DNA of 64,000 nt, taken from contig SUVG01000002.1 of NCBI GenBank assembly GCA_015062115.1, positions 1-64,000 on the forward strand, read 5' to 3'. Position numbers and translations under genes: made by a program. This document shows positions 40,802 to 47,571 of this stretch, in pieces. The notes under the pieces are model-generated. The model had not been told where the DNA came from and ran no database searches. It saw only the letters and a program-made list of their open reading frames with translations. Each line of letters begins with the position of its first letter. Position 1 is the first letter of the stretch. Source of the stretch: Elusimicrobium sp. Lineage in GTDB: Bacteria; Elusimicrobiota; Elusimicrobia; Elusimicrobiales; Elusimicrobiaceae.

Positions 40802-40984
40802 CATTTTTTTACAGAAACTTCTTGTAACACGGGAGCCTTCGGCAGAATAGAGTTAGACCGTACTTATATGGGAGGAGTAGAGCGCGGGGAGCGAAATTTG
40901 GCTCTTTTGAATATCCGCAAAATTGCACAAGGGCTTGGCATTAGCGTAAGCGAATTATTTTCTTTTTCCGAAGGACTAAAATAG
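40802..40984 (+). pseudogene. Remnant of an XRE-type helix-turn-helix regulator
   Basis: From about 40850 the plus strand reads [20 protein letters not shown] and on to [13 protein letters not shown] before a stop at 40982. This is the C-terminal half of an XRE-family DNA-binding domain (recognition helix plus the following helix). Upstream the frame is degraded: text resembling QEAFAE is readable only after frame changes, and no start codon or N-terminal helices remain. It lies 12 bases ahead of the first chromate transporter gene. A 38-codon ATG frame inside it is unlikely to fold alone. I read it as a decayed regulator gene. Confidence 0.6.
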
Positions 40985-40996
40985 TAAAATAATTGC

Positions 40997-41536
40997 ATGA
41001 AGGCATTACTGAACCTTTTTATTTCGTTTGCCAAAATCGGCCTGTTTACCTTGGGGGGAGGGTATGCTATGCTTCCCCTGATGGAGCAGGAACTGGTGGA
41101 TAAACAACACCTGTTTGAGCGGAAAGATTTTTTGGATATGGTAGCCGTTGCCCAAGCGGCTCCCGGGGTAATGGCTGTTAACTTATCTATTCTCGCAGGG
41201 CATAAAACCAAGGGTTTTTGGGGTGCTTTTTTTGCAGCACTCGGGGCGGCCTTTCCTTCTTTTGTCATTATTCTTTTGATTGCGGTTTTCTTTCGCAAAT
41301 TTGCCGAAAACACATATGTTCAACGCGTATTTATGGGCCTTCGTCCTGCGGTGGTGGCCCTGATTGCCGTGCCTGTTTTTAACTTAGCCAAAACTGCCGG
41401 CGTAAATTGCAAAACGGTTTGGGCTTGTGTGGCCTGTGCATTAGCCGTTTGGCTGATGAAAATTTCTCCCGTTTACATTGTTCTGGTCATGGGCCTCGGC
41501 GGATATTTATTTACCCGCAAACAGGAGGTTAAATGA
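40997..41536 (+). CDS. chrA: Chromate transporter, first half-size subunit
   Basis: A 179-residue CHR-domain membrane protein with about five or six helices. The family marks are FAKIGLFTLGGGYAMLPLME near the N-terminus and AVAQAAPGVMAVNLSILAGH. Short CHR proteins act in pairs, equivalent to the two halves of long ChrA; the second half is the next gene, overlapping by four bases (ATGA). The physiological substrate in anaerobes without chromate stress is not known. No ribosome binding site stands out before 40997. Confidence 0.88.
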   Translation: MKALLNLFISFAKIGLFTLGGGYAMLPLMEQELVDKQHLFERKDFLDMVAVAQAAPGVMAVNLSILAGHKTKGFWGAFFAALGAAFPSFVIILLIAVFFRKFAENTYVQRVFMGLRPAVVALIAVPVFNLAKTAGVNCKTVWACVACALAVWLMKISPVYIVLVMGLGGYLFTRKQEVK

Positions 41537-42057
41537 TTTACCTGAAATTATTTTTAACCTTCTTCAAAATCGGTCTCTTTAACTTTGGCGGCGGATATGC
41601 CATGATTTCTTTTATCCAAAACGAAGTGGTTTATAAACAGGCCTGGCTGTCTACGGCGGAGTTTACCGATGTAGTGGCTATCAGCCAAGTAACGCCCGGC
41701 CCGGTGGGTATTAACATGGCTACTTATACGGGCTATATGGCCGCCGGAGATGCGTGGGGGGCCCTGGTAGCCACCTTGGCGGTTTGCCTGCCTTCGTTTG
41801 TACTCATGATTTTAGCCAGCCGTTACTTTTTGAAATACCAACACACCCGCACGGTGAAATCTGTTTTTAAGGGCCTTCGCTTGGGAGTAGTGGGGCTGAT
41901 TGCGGCGGCGGCCTTATCCCTTTGCAATGCGGAAAACTTTGTGGACTATAAAAGCGTACTTTTATTTTTAGGTGCGTTTTTGGCGGTGTGGAAATGCAAA
42001 AAAGGGCCGATAGCAGTGCTGGCGGTCAGCGCGGTGTTGGGCATTTTGTTCTATTAA
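41533..42057 (+). CDS. chrA: Chromate transporter, second half-size subunit
   Basis: A 174-residue CHR-domain partner of the preceding protein. FFKIGLFNFGGGYAMISFIQ and AISQVTPGPVGINMATYTGY are its signatures; the second has the Pro-Gly-Pro-Gly-type turn seen in this half. It is translationally coupled by ATGA, with AGGAGG inside the first gene. A terminator follows, making a two-gene operon. Confidence 0.88.
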   Translation: MIYLKLFLTFFKIGLFNFGGGYAMISFIQNEVVYKQAWLSTAEFTDVVAISQVTPGPVGINMATYTGYMAAGDAWGALVATLAVCLPSFVLMILASRYFLKYQHTRTVKSVFKGLRLGVVGLIAAAALSLCNAENFVDYKSVLLFLGAFLAVWKCKKGPIAVLAVSAVLGILFY

Positions 42058-42088
42058 AAGATAAATAAAAATGCGTTAGTTGTTTTGT

Positions 42089-42122
42089 AATAACTCCGTT
42101 TTTACGACGGGGTTATTTTTTT
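42089..42122 (+). terminator. Terminator of the chromate transporter pair
   Basis: AATAACTCCGT (42089-42099) pairs with ACGGGGTTATT (42107-42117) with one G-U, followed by seven T. Confidence 0.88.
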
Positions 42123-42132
42123 GAAAAAATAA

Positions 42133-42161
42133 TTGTTAGTCTTGCCTAACTTTTGTATAAT
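42133..42161 (+). promoter_or_regulatory. Promoter of the secreted trypsin-like protein
   Basis: TTGTTA (42133-42138), 17-base spacer, TATAAT (42156-42161). A second overlapping TATAAT lies at 42161-42166. The ATG follows at 42193 behind GAGGGA. Confidence 0.75.
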
Positions 42162-42192
42162 ATAATTATCAAAACGAAAAAGAGGGAATAAA

Positions 42193-42918
42193 ATGAAAAG
42201 AAGATCAGTTGTTTTAGTTGCTTGTATGTTGTTTGCGGGAGGGGTTTATGCACAGGAAAATTCGCAACGCCAATATTTGGCAAACGCTCTTGTGCGTGCC
42301 AGTAAAAAGGCCCAGCAAAATAAATATGCTCAGGTAAATTTATCGTTTGAGTGGGAAAAGAAAATATGGTTGAGTGATATGGTACATCGCCGTCGGCCCG
42401 GGTTTCGCGATGTAGTACTGCAAGTGGAAAAAGATTCCAAACGTTGCGTGGGGGTATTATTGGCCGGGCAACAACGGGTGGTTACGGCGGCTTCCTGCGC
42501 GCAGGGGAAAAAGGGGTTTGAATTAAAAGAAATTTCCTTGGGGTTTGCTAACGGCAAGAAGGGCAATATATCGGCCGACTTCGTGCAAATTAAACAAGGA
42601 GTGGCACATGTGACGGTCTCGCGAGAATTGACCGAAGGGATAGAAGGGGCCGCCTTTGAACAGGTACCGCAAGGTCACTCGTTACGGGAATATTTCGGTT
42701 CTTCCGTTTTGACAGAACTTTCGCAATTTTTTATTTCCAAAGGGGTTCTTTCCCCAAAGGCCCGAGGTTTTAATCGCGAACGCTTAACACTCAAACAAGG
42801 GGAACCTTTTTTCTATCGCGGGAAAGTGGTGGCATTGGTAAACTCGGTTCCTACGCGGTTGCCTATTGCTTTTCCGGGCAGGATTTCGGAAGAGAATTTA
42901 GTGATTCTTAGATCGTAA
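42193..42918 (+). CDS. Secreted protein resembling a degenerate trypsin-like protease
   Basis: A 241-residue protein with a signal peptide (1-20, ending VYAQ). CVGVLLAGQQRVVTAASC (85-102) lines up with the chymotrypsin-fold block CxGxLI...VLTAAHC, including both cysteines of the 42-58 disulfide; the catalytic His is replaced by Ser101. KQGEPFFYRGKVVALVNS (211-228) lines up with GDSGGPL...GIVS, with the nucleophile position occupied by Gln212. The Asp region is also not conserved. So it is probably a non-catalytic member of the S1 fold, acting by binding. It has its own promoter and is followed by terminator hairpins. The fold call is by motif alignment only. Confidence 0.55.
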   Translation: MKRRSVVLVACMLFAGGVYAQENSQRQYLANALVRASKKAQQNKYAQVNLSFEWEKKIWLSDMVHRRRPGFRDVVLQVEKDSKRCVGVLLAGQQRVVTAASCAQGKKGFELKEISLGFANGKKGNISADFVQIKQGVAHVTVSRELTEGIEGAAFEQVPQGHSLREYFGSSVLTELSQFFISKGVLSPKARGFNRERLTLKQGEPFFYRGKVVALVNSVPTRLPIAFPGRISEENLVILRS

Positions 42919-42934
42919 GAAACAAAAAACGCTG

Positions 42935-42958
42935 CCCGTTTTACAGCCATGAAACGGG
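42935..42958 (+). repeat. Small hairpin after the trypsin-like gene
   Basis: CCCGTTT (42935-42941) with AAACGGG (42952-42958), ten-base loop, no T-run. It lies between the stop codon and the main terminator. Confidence 0.5.
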
Positions 42959-42974
42959 AAGTCTCCTATACAAT

Positions 42975-43010
42975 CCCTGTCGGGTTTTGGTCCCGACAGG
43001 GGTTTTGTTT
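42975..43010 (+). terminator. Terminator after the trypsin-like gene
   Basis: Perfect 10-bp stem CCCTGTCGGG (42975-42984) / CCCGACAGGG (42992-43001), then GGTTTTGTTT. Confidence 0.88.
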
Positions 43011-43238
43011 GTTAAATTTTATAACCCGCCAACCCTTAGGAACAACTTATTTTTTGTGCCGTTTGGTCCCGCCATTACCCGGTTTATGAGTACGCTGGGC
43101 ACTATTATTGTTTCTTTTTCTGGTGGCAGAAAAAGAAAGAGTTGTTTTTTAATTGAAGAAAAAAGAGCAACATTTCTAAAACAGTGTGGCTACCCTCGTC
43201 GAAAGAGGGCGGAAAAAGAAGCATTTCTCGCCCAAGGC
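43011..43238. other. Long spacer with a perfect 12-bp hairpin
   Basis: No credible gene: a 95-codon frame through it starts inside the terminator and has a low-complexity, non-protein-like composition. TTTCTTTTTCTG (43111-43122) pairs perfectly with CAGAAAAAGAAA (43127-43138) around a GTGG loop, and CCCTC/GAGGG forms a small second hairpin near 43194-43208. It could be a dispersed palindromic repeat; no second copy lies in this window. Confidence 0.45.
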
Positions 43239-43266
43239 TTGACCCGTTTTTTTTTTTTCTTACAAT
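43239..43266 (+). promoter_or_regulatory. Strong sigma-70 promoter of the first pilin gene
   Basis: TTGACC (43239-43244), 16-base spacer made mostly of T, TACAAT (43261-43266). It has the best -35 match in the window. The T-tract spacer is unusual. Confidence 0.8.
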
Positions 43267-43338
43267 GTACCTAATCGGCAGACAGGAAGGATTGTAGTGT
43301 TGTTTGTTTGCCGAAAACCAGTTTATAAGAGGTTTTGT

Positions 43339-43878
43339 ATGGAAAAGGGTTTTACTTTGATAGAACTTTTGGTTGTAGTGTTAATCATTGGTATATTGTC
43401 TGCGGTGGCGATGCCTCAATACGAAAAAGCGGTTTGGAAATCGCGTACATCTCAACTTTACACCTCTGTTCGCTCTTTAGCCACAGCGCAGGAATCTTAT
43501 TTTATGGCCAATGGTACTTATGCTACTGACTTTGCCAGTTTGGATATTGGTTTTGACGGATTACAAGCAAGTGGTAGTAGTTCTTTCGGTACATCTACTT
43601 CCAGTAACGATTCTGTTCGCTATAATGATCATTTTGAGATGAGCGTTAATAAAAGTTCTGAATTTACTATTTCTCTTGCTTTATTCAAAAAAGGTTCTTA
43701 CAAGGGAGGAGGAATTGGATTTCCTCATGAAACCACAACCAGTGGCATCAAAAATCGTGAATTTTATTGCATAGAATTAACTTCATATCTGACGGCCGGT
43801 GATTTTTGCAAAAAAGTAATGGGGCTTACCGGCACTCCTGTTACTGCATATGCTGCAAGATATTACCTCATAAATTAG
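43339..43878 (+). CDS. Type IV pilin-like protein 1
   Basis: A 179-residue prepilin. The short leader MEKG is cut by prepilin peptidase before FTLIELLVVVLIIGILSA, with the conserved Glu at +5 of the mature chain; the hydrophobic helix builds the fibre core. The C-terminal domain is Ser/Thr/Gly-rich, with a Cys pair near the end (FYC and DFC) that would close the usual D-loop. I choose ATG 43339, behind AGAGG; the frame is open 14 codons upstream but a leader of that kind would be abnormal. The gene is monocistronic with own promoter and terminator, and no pilus assembly gene is nearby. Confidence 0.88.
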   Translation: MEKGFTLIELLVVVLIIGILSAVAMPQYEKAVWKSRTSQLYTSVRSLATAQESYFMANGTYATDFASLDIGFDGLQASGSSSFGTSTSSNDSVRYNDHFEMSVNKSSEFTISLALFKKGSYKGGGIGFPHETTTSGIKNREFYCIELTSYLTAGDFCKKVMGLTGTPVTAYAARYYLIN

Positions 43879-43896
43879 TGTGTTCAAATACTTAAT

Positions 43897-43923
43897 AAAA
43901 ACCCCGCTTGTTGCGGGGTTTTT
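43897..43923. terminator. Bidirectional terminator between pilin 1 and the metallopeptidase
   Basis: Perfect stem AAAAACCCCGC (43897-43907) / GCGGGGTTTTT (43913-43923), five-base loop, T-runs on both strands. It serves the two convergent genes. Confidence 0.92.
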
Positions 43924-43941
43924 GTTTAGTTGGCAGATTCG

Positions 43942-44613
43942 TTAGCGGGAGTTTTCTTTTTCTTGTGTTTCTGCAGGTTGTTCTTCTTCCGTCGGTTCTT
44001 CTTTGTATGTCAGTTCTACATCAGCAAAAATAGAACCTTTATTTTCGTTTAACCAACGGCGGTGCAATTTATAATCGGGGCAGAATTGACCCACCAGTTC
44101 CCAATACTCTTGCCCGTGGTTCATATGCACCAAGTGGCATAGTTCGTGTACCATCAGGTAATCTTGCACGGCAAGTGGCATTTTAACAATGCGGTAAGAA
44201 TAGTTGATATTCTTTTTGCCGGAACAACTGGCCCAGCAGGTGCGTTGGTCTTTTACCACAATGTTGTTAAATTCCACGCCGATTTTTTCCGCCCACTCTT
44301 TCGTTTTATTTTTTAAGGTTTCGTTGGCTTTGTTTTTCAGCCAATCGGTTACCAAGTCGGCGGGGTTGTCGGCCTTGGAGGCTAAATAAATATGGAAAAC
44401 AGTTCCGTCAAATGCCACGCCGGGTTCTTGGTCGGGGGTGAGGTACATGCGGGCTTCGCACAAATTGCCGTTATAAAGCACTTTGTTTTCGCCAGAGGGG
44501 AGAGTGTTTTCTCCCGCGGCCTCGTCCGCCTTGCCAAACACTTCCGGCAGGTCTTTTTTCAACCGTTCAATAAATAGTTTTACATCACTTACAATGCTTT
44601 GTGTATCTGCCAT
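43942..44613 (-). CDS. YgjP-like M48-type metallopeptidase (DUF45)
   Basis: A 223-residue cytoplasmic protein. The zinc motif HELCH is at residues 156-160, followed by His166 in the NHGQEYW block, and the DQRTCWASCSGKKNINYSYR strand is upstream. This is the YgjP/WLM group of small metal-dependent peptidases, whose substrates are poorly known. The tail after about 205 is Glu-rich and low complexity. The only good promoter is seven bases before the ATG, so the message may be leaderless; no ribosome binding site is visible. It is convergent with the pilin gene and divergent from gcvT. Confidence 0.88.
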   Translation of the reverse strand: MADTQSIVSDVKLFIERLKKDLPEVFGKADEAAGENTLPSGENKVLYNGNLCEARMYLTPDQEPGVAFDGTVFHIYLASKADNPADLVTDWLKNKANETLKNKTKEWAEKIGVEFNNIVVKDQRTCWASCSGKKNINYSYRIVKMPLAVQDYLMVHELCHLVHMNHGQEYWELVGQFCPDYKLHRRWLNENKGSIFADVELTYKEEPTEEEQPAETQEKENSR

Positions 44614-44619
44614 AATTTT

Positions 44620-44628
44620 ATTATATCA
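44620..44628 (-). promoter_or_regulatory. Extended -10 promoter, possibly leaderless
   Basis: Minus-strand TGATATAAT whose -10 box ends seven bases before the ATG at 44613. Transcription would then start at or next to the start codon. Confidence 0.55.
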
Positions 44629-44680
44629 ATTTATCCCTTTTTGCCTGATAAAAATAGCGGTTTTATTCTCCATTATTTTA

Positions 44681-44686
44681 TACAAT
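44681..44686 (+). promoter_or_regulatory. Candidate -10 box of the gcv operon
   Basis: TACAAT within TTTTATACAAT, 25 bases before gcvT. The -35 region has no clear match. No glycine riboswitch-like structure fits the short leader. Confidence 0.45.
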
Positions 44687-44710
44687 AAACATATACTTTT
44701 GGAGGCATAA

Positions 44711-45790
44711 ATGACGAGCCACGAACTGAAAAAAACGCCCCTTGCTTCGCATTGCGAACAGGCAGGCGGAAGAATGGTAGATTTTCACGGGTGGTTGATG
44801 CCGGTGCAATTTGCCGGAATCATCGCCGAACATAAAGCCGTGCGCGAAGGGGTGGGAATGTTTGATGTATCCCACATGGGGCAGATTTTCGTAGAAGGAA
44901 AAGATGCCTGGGTCTTCTTGCAACATATCAATTGCAATAACATTAAAAACGCGCCCGCGGCCGGCACTTATTCCCATATCTTAACGGAAAAAGGCACCAT
45001 TATTGATGATGCCATTTCGTTTTGTTTAACCCCCGAAAAATTTTTGGTTATCGTCAATGCTGCTTGCATCGAAGAAGATTTTGCCTGGTTTGAAAAACAA
45101 ACCTCAGGATTTGAGGTAACCGTTCGCAACGAAAGCCCGCTGTGGGGTATGATTGCCGTTCAGGGGCCGCTTGCGCTTGAAAAAGTTTCCGCGCTTATAG
45201 AAGGCGTGCAGGAATTGCCGCGCTTTCATATTCGGGAAATGGAACTCTTCGGCGCAAAAGGTTATGTAACTCGCACCGGATACACCGGCGAAGACGGCGT
45301 GGAAATTATGCTTCCGGCCGAAAAAATCGGCGAGTTGTGGAACGCTCTTTTAGCGGCGGGTATTACGCCTTGCGGTTTGGGCGCGCGCGATGTGTTGCGC
45401 TTGGAAGCAGGGTATCTGCTTAACGGCGCCGATGCCGACCAAACCCGCACCCCCTACGAAGCCAATTGCGGTTGGGTGGTAAAATTGGCGAAAGACAATT
45501 TTGTAGGAAAAGAAGCCCTTGCTTTGCAAAAAGAACAGGGCCTTAAAGAAAAATTGACCGCGTTTGTACTCAAAACGCCGGGCGTGCCGCGTGCAGGATG
45601 TAAAGTGTATGTGGGCACGGAAGAAAAAGGGGTGCTGACAAGCGGCACCTATTCCCCGTTATTTAAGGGAATTGCCGTCGGGTATTTAACTACCGATGTG
45701 GCGCTTGGCAGCGAAGTGGAAATTGAAATCCACGGAAAACGGGCGAAGGCCGAAGTGGTCAAAACGCCTTTTTATAAAAACCGAGTTTAA
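44711..45790 (+). CDS. gcvT: Glycine cleavage system T protein (aminomethyltransferase)
   Basis: A 359-residue folate-binding protein. It releases ammonia from the aminomethyl arm on GcvH and transfers the methylene group to tetrahydrofolate. LASHCEQAGGRMVDFHGWLM, VSHMGQIFVEGKDAWVFLQ, TRTGYTGEDGVEIMLP and GLGARDVLRLEAGY are the family blocks. GGAGG precedes the ATG. It begins a gcvT-gcvH-gcvPA-gcvPB order; the L protein gene is not in the window. Confidence 0.97.
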   Translation: MTSHELKKTPLASHCEQAGGRMVDFHGWLMPVQFAGIIAEHKAVREGVGMFDVSHMGQIFVEGKDAWVFLQHINCNNIKNAPAAGTYSHILTEKGTIIDDAISFCLTPEKFLVIVNAACIEEDFAWFEKQTSGFEVTVRNESPLWGMIAVQGPLALEKVSALIEGVQELPRFHIREMELFGAKGYVTRTGYTGEDGVEIMLPAEKIGELWNALLAAGITPCGLGARDVLRLEAGYLLNGADADQTRTPYEANCGWVVKLAKDNFVGKEALALQKEQGLKEKLTAFVLKTPGVPRAGCKVYVGTEEKGVLTSGTYSPLFKGIAVGYLTTDVALGSEVEIEIHGKRAKAEVVKTPFYKNRV

Positions 45791-45806
45791 TTGTAAGGAG
45801 AACATT

Positions 45807-46187
45807 ATGTATACCGAAGAAAATTGCCGTTTTTTGAAAACCCATGAATGGGCTCATGTAGAAGGCGAAATCGCCACTGTGGGTATCAGCAACCACGCAC
45901 AAGAAGAAATCAGCGATATTGTGTTTGTGGAACTTCCCAAAGTGGGCGCCACGGTAACCGCCGGTCAAAACTGCTGTGTAATCGAATCCGTTAAATCCGC
46001 TTCCGAAATCTATGCTCCCGTCAGCGGGGAAATTGTGGAAGTAAACGAAGCCCTTAACGGGGATCCGGCCTTGGTAAACCGCGAACCGCACGCCGGCGGG
46101 TGGCTTTTTAAGATTAAAATGACCACTCCCGCCGAGTACGAAAACTTGCTCGATTGCGCCGCTTATAAAGCCACTATCCAAAAGTAG
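45807..46187 (+). CDS. gcvH: Glycine cleavage system H protein
   Basis: A 126-residue lipoyl carrier. The lipoylated lysine is Lys63 in ESVKSASEIYAP, and the flanking VTAGQNCCVIESVK and NREPHAGGWLFKIK complete the fold. The start at 45807 follows AAGGAG; the frame is open 37 codons upstream but that part overlaps gcvT. It shuttles the aminomethyl group among P, T and L proteins. A terminator-like hairpin stands between it and gcvPA. Confidence 0.97.
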   Translation: MYTEENCRFLKTHEWAHVEGEIATVGISNHAQEEISDIVFVELPKVGATVTAGQNCCVIESVKSASEIYAPVSGEIVEVNEALNGDPALVNREPHAGGWLFKIKMTTPAEYENLLDCAAYKATIQK

Positions 46188-46200
46188 TTTTATGTGCTTA

Positions 46201-46226
46201 CCCCCGCTTGCGGGCGGGGGTTTTTT
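46201..46226 (+). terminator. Hairpin with T-run inside the gcv operon
   Basis: CCCCCGC (46201-46207) with GCGGGGG (46214-46220), then six T. It looks like a full intrinsic terminator, only 16 bases before gcvPA, and would lower P-protein transcription unless read through. Confidence 0.75.
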
Positions 46227-46241
46227 CTTTACAGAGGTTTT

Positions 46242-47570
46242 ATGTTTACGCCCAATACTCCCAAAGATCAAGAAGAAATGCTGGCTAAAATCGGTGTTTC
46301 TTCCGTCAAAGATTTGCTTAAACAAATTCCGCAGGAACTACTCTATCCGGCTTTAGATTTGCCCAAAGCCCTTACGGAGCAAGAGTTGTCTGCCCATATG
46401 CAGGCCTTAGCCGCCAAAAACCGTCCGCTTAAAAACTTTATCGGAGCAGGTATTTACGAACATTTTATTCCGTCAGCCGTTGGGGCTCTTTCTTCCCGCG
46501 GAGAATTTTTAACCGCTTACACGCCCTATCAAGCCGAAGCCAGCCAAGGCACTTTGCAAACCATTTACGAATTTCAAAGTTGTATTTGCGCGCTTATGGA
46601 AATGGATGTGGCTACCGCCTCGCATTACGACGGGGCAACCGCCTTGGCTGAAGCCGTTTGCGCGTGTCTGCGTGTAAACGGACGCAAGGAAGTGTTAATT
46701 CCCGCCGCGCTTCACCCGCATTACAAAGAGGTGCTAAAAACTTATTTGCGCTATTTTGAAGAAGTGGTATTAAACGAAGTCCCCTTTGACGAAAAAGGAA
46801 CATTGGCCCTTAATTCTTTGAAGGAAAAACTGTCCTCGGGTGTTTCTTGCTTTGTGCTTTCTCAACCCAACTTTTTGGGTGCCTTGGAAGAGGCCGACAC
46901 TGTTTCTGCCCTCGTGCATGAAGCCGGTGCTTTGTTGGTGGCTCTTGTCAACCCGCTTTCGCTCGGGGTGCTTAAAGCCCCCGGAGCCTATCAAGCCGAT
47001 TTTGCCGTAGCAGAAGGGCAACCCTTGGGTAACCCGATGAATTTCGGCGGGCCGGGCCTGGGTATCATGGCCGCCAAAAAGGCTTATATGCGCCAACTCC
47101 CGGGTCGTATTGTGGGAATTGCGCAGGATAAAAATGGCGAACGGGCTTTTGTGCTTACCCTGCAGGCACGCGAGCAACATATCCGCCGCGAAAAAGCCGC
47201 CTCCAACATTTGTTCCAATGAGGCGTTGTGTGCACTCAACGCAGTTATTTATTTAACGCTATTGGGCCCCAAAGGCTTAAAGGAAGTGGACGAACTGAAT
47301 TTGGAACGCTCCCACCGTTTGGCGGAATTGATTTCTCAAGTTCCCGGATATCAAATAAAATTTTCCGCACCGTTCTTTAATGAGTTTGTGGTTAACTGCC
47401 CCAAACCCGCTTGCGAAGTAGTGGAAAAAATGGCCGCAAAAGGAATCGGCGCGGGATATGCGCTCGGTAAAGACTTCCCCGGTATGGAAAATTGCCTGCT
47501 CGTGTGCGCCACGGAAATGCGCACGGAAGAAGACTTAAAAGCCTATGCCGATGCTTTGGGAGGAATTTAA
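46242..47570 (+). CDS. gcvPA: Glycine dehydrogenase (decarboxylating) subunit 1
   Basis: A 442-residue P-protein subunit of the split, two-gene type usual in anaerobes and Gram-positive bacteria. It begins FTPNTPKDQEEMLAKIGV; FIGAGIYEHFIPSAV, TAYTPYQAEASQGTLQTIYE and PLGNPMNFGGPGLGIMA are characteristic. It makes the heterotetramer with GcvPB and lacks the PLP lysine itself. The start at 46242 is set by AGAGG; the open frame further upstream crosses the terminator hairpin and is not coding. Confidence 0.96.
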   Translation: MFTPNTPKDQEEMLAKIGVSSVKDLLKQIPQELLYPALDLPKALTEQELSAHMQALAAKNRPLKNFIGAGIYEHFIPSAVGALSSRGEFLTAYTPYQAEASQGTLQTIYEFQSCICALMEMDVATASHYDGATALAEAVCACLRVNGRKEVLIPAALHPHYKEVLKTYLRYFEEVVLNEVPFDEKGTLALNSLKEKLSSGVSCFVLSQPNFLGALEEADTVSALVHEAGALLVALVNPLSLGVLKAPGAYQADFAVAEGQPLGNPMNFGGPGLGIMAAKKAYMRQLPGRIVGIAQDKNGERAFVLTLQAREQHIRREKAASNICSNEALCALNAVIYLTLLGPKGLKEVDELNLERSHRLAELISQVPGYQIKFSAPFFNEFVVNCPKPACEVVEKMAAKGIGAGYALGKDFPGMENCLLVCATEMRTEEDLKAYADALGGI

Positions 47571-47571
47571 T

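Noticed and set aside
40864-41313. Minus-strand frame opposite the chromate transporter
   Set aside because: It is a shadow of the transporter, whose CHR motifs are clear on the plus strand.
42987-43274. 95-codon open frame after the trypsin-like gene
   Set aside because: It begins inside a terminator, runs through a hairpin and a T-tract promoter, and has low-complexity composition; not credible as a protein.
44640-44710. Glycine riboswitch ahead of the gcv operon
   Set aside because: The leader is only about 20-70 bases and shows no tandem aptamer.
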